Source: a virus. From it: DNA of 42,570 nucleotides. Made by a program: the position numbers and the translations under genes. Positions 21,651-27,960 of this stretch are shown piece after piece (the stretch's first letter is position 1; every line of letters starts with the position of its first letter). Location: positions 1 through 42,570 of the IMG/VR virus record IMGVR_UViG_3300036760_000023; one strand, 5' to 3'. Under the pieces are notes generated by a model that saw only the letters and a program-made list of their open reading frames with translations, was not told where the DNA came from and ran no database searches.

Positions 21651-24073
21651 ATCTGCTCGACGAAGTAACCCGTTACCTTGATGCCGGTCTACGCCCAATC
21701 CCAGTCAAGGCCAAAGGTAAAGCGCCAGATTTAACTGAATGGCACGAGTATCAACGGCGTCCGCCAACTAGTGCTGAGATAGCCAGATGGTTCTCAAGTA
21801 GTATTCGCAACGTTGGGACAGTTGTTCCCTCTGGGATAATTGTCGTTGACTTCGACGGTGGCAAGGAAGCAGAGGCTTTACTTGTTGCGGCCGGCGTCAC
21901 CCTACCTGAGAACGCGCCACGGGTACAGTCAGGCTCGGGCGGTTACCACGTTTACCTGCGCTTGCCGGCTGGGGTTAAGGACTTTGCCAAGCTGCCGGGT
22001 TCAAAGTTCTTGCACAGTGTTGATAAGGATGGCAAGCCGTGTAAACCGTTTGTTGAAATCCTTACCATAAATAACTTCGTCGTTCTCCCGCCTTCGATCC
22101 ATCCCAACGGTAAACCTTATAAGTGGGTAGTTGAACTCGAAGAAACAATCCCCGACGCACCCCCAGAACTACTAAAGCTCATCGACGAAAAACGTGGAAT
22201 TGTCGTTAAAAAACCAAGCAAATCTAAAGCCGGCAATGAGCCGGGATGGGTAGAGGAACTCTCTAGGGGAACAGGCCCAGGCACCCACGACGACGCAATG
22301 ACAAAACTGGCCGGCCACTACTTACGCAAGCGGCTTTCAGTGGCTAACGTTATAGACATCATTGCTTCTGGCTATGGAAAGCGTTCATGGCAGGTGCCCG
22401 GTGTTGCCCATACGATCCCGATGGTAGACATTGAACGTGTGGTTAAGTCGGTACAGCGGGCAGAAGCGCGTAAATCTGAAATCAGTGAAAGCGAATTCCA
22501 AATGCTCGGCTACGACCATGAGATATATTATTATCTCTCACGCGCAACGGGACAGGTTGTGCAGTTGACCGCACGCAACCATGACAAGCATAATCTTCTT
22601 CGGCTCGCATCGCTACGTTATTGGGAAGCACATTTTGGCGGTGAGAAGGGAATTAACTGGCAGGGTGCGCAAGCCTTACTTTTGGAGGCCCAACACAATG
22701 TCGGCATATTTAGCCATAACCGCTTCCGCGGCCGTGGCGCTTGGTGGGACGAAAGCGCAGGGGCAGTCATGCATACTGGTGGCTCGCTCGTAACAAAAGA
22801 ACGTTCTATTCCAATTAAAGAACTTCCTCTTGGTCGCTATATATACGAGCTCTCTGAACCACTTGATATTTCAATTGGCGATTCTCTTAAGATTGATGAC
22901 GCTAGACAAATAATTGAAATCTTCGAATCCCTATCGTGGGAGCATCCGCATCACGCACGCCTTGCGGCGGGCTGGTGCGTGATTGCAACAGTGTGCGGTG
23001 CGGTAGATTGGCGACCACATGTTTGGATTAGCGGCCCGTCGGGAAGTGGTAAGTCTTGGACCGTTGATCACCTTATAAAACGACTACTTGGAAACCTGGC
23101 ATTAAGCGCACAAAGCACAACGACCGAAGCCGGCTTACGGCAAACTCTTGGACACGACGCAAGGCCGGTAATATTCGACGAAGCAGAAGCGGAGGGACAG
23201 CGTGATGATATTAGAATGGCAAATGTACTTGGACTTATTCGCCAAGCATCTTCTGAGACCGGTGGCTCCATCCTTAAGGGATCGGCCGACGGCTTTGCTC
23301 GTACTTATCGGATACGTTCTTGCTTTGCTATGTCTTCTATCAATGTTAGTGCGTATCAAGCGGCTGACAGGAACCGTATCACGATCTTAGAAATGAAGAC
23401 GCCGGAGGAAAACCGCGATTCGGCGTTCGCCGCGCTTTGCGCGCGAGTCGCCGAAACGTTCACCGACCGTTTCATCGACGGCTTCCGCGCCCGATGCGTG
23501 CGGATGATTCCTGTTATTAGACAGAACGCACATATCTTTTCAATAGCCGCAAGTGGCAAGATTGGCAACAGACGACTTGGAGATCAGGTCGGGACATTAT
23601 TGGCAGGCGCTTATACCTTATTAAGCGACGATGTAATAAACCCAATTGAAGCGGCAGAGCTTCTTGAGGATCAAGACCTTACACAACAACGCGAGCTTAA
23701 GGAAGAGAAGGACGAGGCCGATTTGCTGGCCCACATTATGCAAGCGGTGACGAAGGTTGGGACGGTGCGCGGGTTTATTGACTGCAACGTGTCGACACTG
23801 GTGCAGGCTTCAATGATCCCTGTTGAGGGGCAAGAAATTGCGGCGCGTGATGCTATTAACGCCCTGGCGCTACTTGGTCTTAAAACCAACGAGGAGGGGT
23901 TGGTTATCGCAAATACGCACAGGGGTGTGCGTAGGCTGCTTGAAGGGACCCACTGGGGCAAAGACTGGGGGCGGGTCCTCAAACGCTTACCTAACGTCAG
24001 GTTAAGCGGACTGGTGCGAATTGGCGAGGTGGTGTGCCGTGGGGTTTTGATACCCTGGGGAACTATAAAATGA
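21647..24073 (+). CDS. Primase-helicase (prim-pol plus D5/DUF927-like ATPase)
   Basis: This 808-residue protein starts at a GTG in the previous stop. Residues 1-170 are a bifunctional primase/polymerase domain: LRPIPVKAKGKAP, VVDFDGG with catalytic Asp pair (about 65-67), and SGSGGYHVYLRLP with the catalytic His. The C-terminal half has a SF3/D5-like ATPase with P-loop SGPSGSGKS (about 461-469) and Walker B VIFDEAEAEG near 507, followed by a sensor-like SSINVSAY. It probably primes and unwinds phage DNA. The GTTACA array begins 5 bases after its stop, as expected for an origin near its initiator. Confidence 0.88.
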   Translation: MNLLDEVTRYLDAGLRPIPVKAKGKAPDLTEWHEYQRRPPTSAEIARWFSSSIRNVGTVVPSGIIVVDFDGGKEAEALLVAAGVTLPENAPRVQSGSGGYHVYLRLPAGVKDFAKLPGSKFLHSVDKDGKPCKPFVEILTINNFVVLPPSIHPNGKPYKWVVELEETIPDAPPELLKLIDEKRGIVVKKPSKSKAGNEPGWVEELSRGTGPGTHDDAMTKLAGHYLRKRLSVANVIDIIASGYGKRSWQVPGVAHTIPMVDIERVVKSVQRAEARKSEISESEFQMLGYDHEIYYYLSRATGQVVQLTARNHDKHNLLRLASLRYWEAHFGGEKGINWQGAQALLLEAQHNVGIFSHNRFRGRGAWWDESAGAVMHTGGSLVTKERSIPIKELPLGRYIYELSEPLDISIGDSLKIDDARQIIEIFESLSWEHPHHARLAAGWCVIATVCGAVDWRPHVWISGPSGSGKSWTVDHLIKRLLGNLALSAQSTTTEAGLRQTLGHDARPVIFDEAEAEGQRDDIRMANVLGLIRQASSETGGSILKGSADGFARTYRIRSCFAMSSINVSAYQAADRNRITILEMKTPEENRDSAFAALCARVAETFTDRFIDGFRARCVRMIPVIRQNAHIFSIAASGKIGNRRLGDQVGTLLAGAYTLLSDDVINPIEAAELLEDQDLTQQRELKEEKDEADLLAHIMQAVTKVGTVRGFIDCNVSTLVQASMIPVEGQEIAARDAINALALLGLKTNEEGLVIANTHRGVRRLLEGTHWGKDWGRVLKRLPNVRLSGLVRIGEVVCRGVLIPWGTIK

Positions 24074-24077
24074 ACAC

Positions 24078-24409
24078 CGTTACAAACGTTACAGCACCGT
24101 TACAAGATTTTACGAGGGAATGTAACGTTGTAACGTTTGTAACATATATAAATATATATATAGTGGTGTGGTGTGTTGTGTATACATTTATAGGGGTATA
24201 CAATTATGGGGGTCTGTCGTGGGGAAAAAACGTTACAACGTTACAATGTGATTATGTCTAAACAATATAAACACAATTTATCTGCGAAAAGTGTAACGGT
24301 GCGAACGTTACAACCCAAAAAGGGGGGGTCTGGTGCCCTAATTAGGGTAGACCCGCTCCACCGTAAAGCATGGTTAAAGGGGGTTGAGCTACCCCCGCTG
24401 ACCGTTACA
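24078..24409 (+). repeat. GTTACA iteron-like array with AT-rich core (candidate origin or operator cluster)
   Basis: CGTTACA lies on the + strand at 24078, 24087, 24098, 24231, 24239, 24306 and 24403, and its complement TGTAACG at 24121, 24129 and 24292, with TGTAACA at 24138. Neighbouring copies are 8-11 bases apart. Between the divergent sets lies an AT-only run (24144-24161), a likely unwinding element. The array spans the gap between the primase-helicase and the winged-helix gene and continues into the latter. Iterons plus an AT-rich segment next to replication genes fit an origin; autoregulatory operators are the alternative. Confidence 0.7.
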
Positions 24410-24583
24410 GAGCTACAGGTCCTCGCATGGCTACTTGAACTCAAAGGTAAGACAGTTACCCGCCAGTTCCTATTAGGGAAGGCATGGAAGCCTGGCAGCC
24501 GCAGCGTGGACATGATGGTTTCAAACCTAAGACGCAAGGGTATAGAGATCAAGACGGTGCCTGGGGAGGGTTATTACATATGA
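24254..24583 (+). CDS. Orphan OmpR/PhoB-type winged-helix DNA-binding protein
   Basis: From the ATG at 24254 the protein has 109 residues; a start at 24206 (AGGGG upstream) would add 16. Residues 30-109 are a complete Trans_reg_C domain: the N-terminal strands IRVDPLHRKAWLKGVELPPL, LTVTELQVLAWLLELKGKTVTRQFLLGKAW, the recognition helix SRSVDMMVSNLRRKG and the wing VPGEGYYI. There is no receiver domain, so phosphorylation control is absent. GTTACA repeats like known OmpR sites surround and enter the gene, so it probably binds them. TACAAT sits 6 bases before this ATG, a further possible leaderless start. Confidence 0.75.
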   Translation: MSKQYKHNLSAKSVTVRTLQPKKGGSGALIRVDPLHRKAWLKGVELPPLTVTELQVLAWLLELKGKTVTRQFLLGKAWKPGSRSVDMMVSNLRRKGIEIKTVPGEGYYI

Positions 24584-25317
24584 AATTATCGCATTCTTCG
24601 ATCTCAACATACTCAGATTGCCCGAAGAAGTATCAGTTCAAGTATATAGATAAGATGAAAGAGAAGGCAAAGCACTATTTCAGTTTCGGTAACAGTATTC
24701 ACAGCGCCCTTGAATTCATGTATGCCTGCGAGGTATGCCCAAGCATTGAAGAAGTTCTTGTTGTTTATAATGAAGGGTGGCTCTCTGTCGGATATAAAGA
24801 TTTAAAGGCAGAAGAGAAGGCAAAGAAAGAAGGTGAAGGCATGTTGCGTGACTACCATAGGAAGCACGCAATGGGATGGACCAAACCACTTTCAACCGAA
24901 GCGAAGTTCGATATGACGGTTGACCATGTCCGCCTTACTGGCTTCATTGATCGGGTCGACGCAACAGAAACCGGCGGGCTACATGTTATCGATTATAAGA
25001 CTGGCAAGGCATTGGACGTTGAGCGTATTGACGATGATGAACAATTAACGCTTTATCAAATGGCTGTTGAAAGTATTTACCCCGATGCCAAGGTGACCAA
25101 ACTCACGCTCTACCATGTGCCATCACTTACTGAACATAGCGCACCAAGACGAAGCCAAGAAAAGGTTGACGCTTTTAAAGCAAAGATTGTTAGGACTGCC
25201 GATGCTATTGCGCAAGGTGAATTCAAAGAGACGCCAAACGAGAAGGCTTGTTCGCGGTGTGACTTCAAACCACATTGTCCCGCTTGGACTACAGGAGCCA
25301 GAAATGACACCAACTGA
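24580..25317 (+). CDS. PD-(D/E)XK nuclease, RecB/Cas4-like with Fe-S cysteines
   Basis: The start is the ATG overlapping the winged-helix stop (ATGA), giving 245 residues. The N-terminal STYSDCPKKYQFKY includes Cys14, and the C-terminus has CSRCDFKPHCP with C224, C227 and C233; four such cysteines bind an iron-sulfur cluster in AddB/Cas4-type nucleases. The catalytic part includes FGNSIHSALE, LTGFIDRVD and VIDYKTGK (about 136-143). It would act as a DNA exonuclease in recombination or end processing. The next gene starts inside its 3' end. Confidence 0.82.
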   Translation: MKLSHSSISTYSDCPKKYQFKYIDKMKEKAKHYFSFGNSIHSALEFMYACEVCPSIEEVLVVYNEGWLSVGYKDLKAEEKAKKEGEGMLRDYHRKHAMGWTKPLSTEAKFDMTVDHVRLTGFIDRVDATETGGLHVIDYKTGKALDVERIDDDEQLTLYQMAVESIYPDAKVTKLTLYHVPSLTEHSAPRRSQEKVDAFKAKIVRTADAIAQGEFKETPNEKACSRCDFKPHCPAWTTGARNDTN

Positions 25318-25528
25318 CCTACACAATGCCTCATTCGAATTGCGTCACGCAATTGGAGTACACAATCAAGCATTAAGTGAAGCCGAGCGTTATAAGAAAA
25401 ATTTTACCGAAGCGTGTATTAGGCTTGAAGATGCTTGCAAGAAGTTAAAAGAATCATTTTCTAGTTTTGATGAAATAAGAGATTCATTAAAACATAATGG
25501 CCCTAAAACAATGAGACCAAGCTTGTAA
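25304..25528 (+). CDS. Small coiled-coil protein
   Basis: This 74-residue ORF is preceded by ACAGGAGCC and overlaps the nuclease gene by 14 bases. The chain is helical and charged (FELRHAIGVHNQALSEAERYKKNFTE-like heptads) with two cysteines. It has no recognised family. It may assist the nuclease with which it is coupled. Confidence 0.6.
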   Translation: MTPTDLHNASFELRHAIGVHNQALSEAERYKKNFTEACIRLEDACKKLKESFSSFDEIRDSLKHNGPKTMRPSL

Positions 25529-25530
25529 TC

Positions 25531-25707
25531 ATGCACAAGAAGATGCAGAAGGTTGTTGTTAAGAGATTAAGAGCTCTTATGAACCAAGGTATGCATCGCA
25601 AGCAGGCTTTCTATATCGTACAGCAGGCGTTAATTAAGGCTGACTTGCCCCACTCGCAAGCGCAAATATATGTTTGGTGCAAGAAGTTTGGAGTATCTAC
25701 CTCTTGA
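25531..25707 (+). CDS. Small basic protein, possible HTH
   Basis: This 58-residue ORF starts two bases after the preceding stop. The sequence KRLRALMNQGMHRKQAFYIVQQALIKADLPHSQAQIYVWCKKFG has the pattern helix-turn-helix followed by a basic segment. The stop TGA is part of the -35 box of the following promoter. It may be a DNA-binding protein at the end of the middle region. No Shine-Dalgarno sequence is evident, so translation probably depends on coupling. Confidence 0.5.
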   Translation: MHKKMQKVVVKRLRALMNQGMHRKQAFYIVQQALIKADLPHSQAQIYVWCKKFGVSTS

Positions 25708-25732
25708 CAAGATGATGTTCGTCTGTTATAGT
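25704..25732 (+). promoter_or_regulatory. Near-consensus extended -10 promoter, predicted leaderless
   Basis: TTGACA (25704-25709), 17 bases, then TGTTATAGT (-10 at 25727-25732). The ATG follows 6 bases later, at the expected transcription start. The -35 overlaps the upstream TGA. The same CTGTTATA(C/G)T core occurs at 9571 and 26036. Confidence 0.8.
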
Positions 25733-25738
25733 ATAGGT

Positions 25739-25930
25739 ATGAATATCGAACTAACAGAGAACGAGATTGGGATTGTGTGTGCCGCATTAATGATCGCTTC
25801 GGATTTACAGCAACAGCGGGTTAGGAAGGCAAAGATTTATGAGGATAAGAACCTTGGCTCTGCCGTTGAAAATGATGCAATAGGTAGAAAATATGTGTTC
25901 GACCAGTTAAGAAAAAAGCTGAGTCAATAA
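25739..25930 (+). CDS. Small helical protein, predicted leaderless
   Basis: The gene is read from the ATG at 25739, giving 63 residues; longer starts would lie upstream of the promoter. The sequence is helical, with IELTENEIGIVCAALMIASDLQQQRVRKAK, and ends in FDQLRKKLSQ. It stands alone between its own promoter and a terminator, as a single-gene transcript. Function is unknown. Confidence 0.65.
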   Translation: MNIELTENEIGIVCAALMIASDLQQQRVRKAKIYEDKNLGSAVENDAIGRKYVFDQLRKKLSQ

Positions 25931-25954
25931 CCGCCTGGCCGACGGGGAAAGCGC

Positions 25955-25988
25955 GCGACATCTTAGCTTGATGTCGCACGTTTTTTTT
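25955..25988 (+). terminator. Rho-independent terminator before the terminase genes
   Basis: An 8-base-pair stem GCGACATC/GATGTCGC with loop TTAGCTT is followed by ACG and eight T residues. It separates the early/middle region from the late operon. Confidence 0.85.
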
Positions 25989-26036
25989 AACCAGAAAAAA
26001 CCAGAACACAAACCTACCATATAGTGCCGGTCGCTC

Positions 26037-26045
26037 TGTTATACT
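26037..26045 (+). promoter_or_regulatory. Extended -10 promoter for the late region, predicted leaderless
   Basis: TGTTATACT (26037-26045) is an extended -10 box with no recognisable -35 at 16-18 bases upstream, so an activator may be needed. The terminase small subunit ATG lies 6 bases downstream, with no ribosome site. A missing -35 would suit a switched late promoter. Confidence 0.55.
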
Positions 26046-26051
26046 CTTTGC

Positions 26052-26477
26052 ATGCCCCCCGCCGAAGGGAAAGATATTCCTTCCTCACTAAATCCTCTCC
26101 CTAAAAAGGGAGATCCTCGTCGCGTAAAGATGATTGCCGCGGGCAAAGTCAGAATGATTAAAGCCATGATGACCGAGGGGGTTTTCACAATTCGCAAGGC
26201 TTGTCAATTGGCCGACATCGATCCTTCTACTCACTACGAATGGATCAGGCAAGACCAAAATTATAAACAGGCAATTGACGCCTGCAACGACCATCAAACA
26301 CAGGGCCTCGAGCAGTCGGTCGAGGAGCGTGCCCGTGGCATTGGTGTAGAGCGGCCATCTGACGTTTTGTCAATCTTTCTTCTTAATGCCAAGAAGCCCG
26401 AACTGTACCGACCGAAGACGAAGATCGAACACTCCGGCGGCATGACGATGAAAGACCTTCTTCTTAAAGATGATTGA
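26052..26477 (+). CDS. terS: Terminase small subunit
   Basis: This 141-residue protein has an N-terminal HTH region (VFTIRKACQLADIDPSTHYEWIRQDQNYKQAIDAC), an oligomerisation helix and a C-terminal NAKKPELYRPKTKIEH segment, the common layout of TerS proteins that recognise the packaging site. The terminase large subunit follows with an 8-base overlap. It is the first gene of the late region and lacks a ribosome site. The DNA target (pac or cos) is not visible in the sequence. Confidence 0.82.
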   Translation: MPPAEGKDIPSSLNPLPKKGDPRRVKMIAAGKVRMIKAMMTEGVFTIRKACQLADIDPSTHYEWIRQDQNYKQAIDACNDHQTQGLEQSVEERARGIGVERPSDVLSIFLLNAKKPELYRPKTKIEHSGGMTMKDLLLKDD

Positions 26478-27960
26478 AACCCAGTCGCCGGGTCTACATG
26501 GTACAGTCTTAGCCCTTAAGATCGCCGCTTCTCCCCGATGGTTTGCCAAGAATGTCTTCGGCATTAAGACCTGGGACAAACAAGAAGAGATCATCGCCGC
26601 TCCCTTTAAGCACAAGCGAACCGCTGTCCGCGGTTGCGTTTCGTCTACAAAAACTTTTGCGGCCGCGCTCGCAACGATGGCATGGTTGATGGCTCACCGT
26701 GGCGACGGTCGCGTATTCCATTTAGCGCCGAGCTTCAGACAGGTTGATAAAAACTTGTGGGGCTACCTGCGCGCCCTGGACGCCAAGGCTACTGCGAACG
26801 GCACTCCTATAGGTGCTAAGATGTACCAGGAGCCGCGCATGGTGTTTGGCCCTGGCTGGGAGTATGTGGGCTTTAATACCGATAACCCCCACAATGTCCA
26901 CGGTATCCACGGACCAAATGACCTTATTGTTCTTGATGATGCTCATGGTATCCCTTACGCCATGTTCGAAGAGCTTGAGAATATGTTCGCCGGTGGCAAC
27001 ACGCGGTTAATGATGATGTTTAACCCTGTTGTGCTACAGGGTGAAACTTATTCATGCGCTCACGAGCATAAAGCTCTTTGGAATAACATCGTTATCTCTT
27101 TTGAAGACCTGAAGCGCGCCTACGACCAGGGCCACGAAATCCCCGGTGCCCTACAGCAAGAGGCAGTCGACTTGTGGGCGCGTAAGTTCGGCAAGCAGTC
27201 GAGCTTCTATCTTTCTAAGGTTGACGCCCAATACCCTAAAGAGGAAAAGGATGCCGTGGTTCCTCTGGGTTGGGTAGAGGAAGCGTGCCTGCGCGATGTA
27301 CCTAAAGCCCTGGCCGGCCAGATTTGGCATGGTCAGGACGTTGCGCGGTTCGGTGACGACGAGTCGGCGCTCTGCACTATAGAGGGAAGGCGGCAGATGC
27401 CTATTGTGGCCGTACACGGCGCCCGCACGACCGAAACAGCAGGGAAGCTGATTGCCGAGATTCGCTCTAAAGGTGGACTTGCCGCAGTCGATGTCATTGG
27501 CGTTGGCTCTGGTGTTGTCGACAACTGCCACGAGGCCGCGGTCGATGTGATTGCGGTAAACGTTGCCGAGTCTAGCGAGGTGCTTGATGAAACAGGCAAG
27601 CAGAAGTTCGCGGACCTGCGCTCGGAGATTTACTGGGGCGCCCGTGAGGTTCTTGACCCGCATTACATCGACGCTCTGGCCCTGGACCCGGAAGACAAAC
27701 AGCTTCACGGTGAGCTATCGTCCATTAAATGGAAGTTTGATAGCAAGGGAAGAATTCGTGTGGAGTCAAAGGAAGACATGAAGAAGCGGCTCGGTCATTC
27801 ACCTGACCGCGCCGATGCGTTTTGCCTAGCGGTCTATGCCCGTAAACGTGGCGACCTATCAATTACACTCCCCGAAGGCATGGGAAGTTCCATGCTGCCG
27901 GTAGACGGCGAGCGCCGCACCGAGTATGTGGGCGCACTGGAAGGACTGAATCTTGGTTAA
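26470..27960 (+). CDS. terL: Terminase large subunit
   Basis: This 496-residue motor-nuclease has a Walker A region RGCVSSTKT (54-62) with Thr where Gly is usual, and Walker B LIVLDDAHG (152-160), with a coupling-like MMMFNPV (181-187). The nuclease domain has DVARFGDDESAL (Asp290, Asp296/297), a second AAVDVIGVGSGVVD (Asp341) and DRADAF (Asp446/449). It packages DNA into proheads. The adjacent gene is the portal, the usual order. The odd Walker A should be checked against relatives, but the remaining motifs are intact. Confidence 0.9.
   Translation: MIETQSPGLHGTVLALKIAASPRWFAKNVFGIKTWDKQEEIIAAPFKHKRTAVRGCVSSTKTFAAALATMAWLMAHRGDGRVFHLAPSFRQVDKNLWGYLRALDAKATANGTPIGAKMYQEPRMVFGPGWEYVGFNTDNPHNVHGIHGPNDLIVLDDAHGIPYAMFEELENMFAGGNTRLMMMFNPVVLQGETYSCAHEHKALWNNIVISFEDLKRAYDQGHEIPGALQQEAVDLWARKFGKQSSFYLSKVDAQYPKEEKDAVVPLGWVEEACLRDVPKALAGQIWHGQDVARFGDDESALCTIEGRRQMPIVAVHGARTTETAGKLIAEIRSKGGLAAVDVIGVGSGVVDNCHEAAVDVIAVNVAESSEVLDETGKQKFADLRSEIYWGAREVLDPHYIDALALDPEDKQLHGELSSIKWKFDSKGRIRVESKEDMKKRLGHSPDRADAFCLAVYARKRGDLSITLPEGMGSSMLPVDGERRTEYVGALEGLNLG

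Noticed and set aside
24034-24261. 75-codon + strand ORF through the GTTACA array
   Set aside because: Its apparent protein is a by-product of the repeats, its upstream part lies inside the primase gene, and no ribosome site precedes the ATG at 24070.
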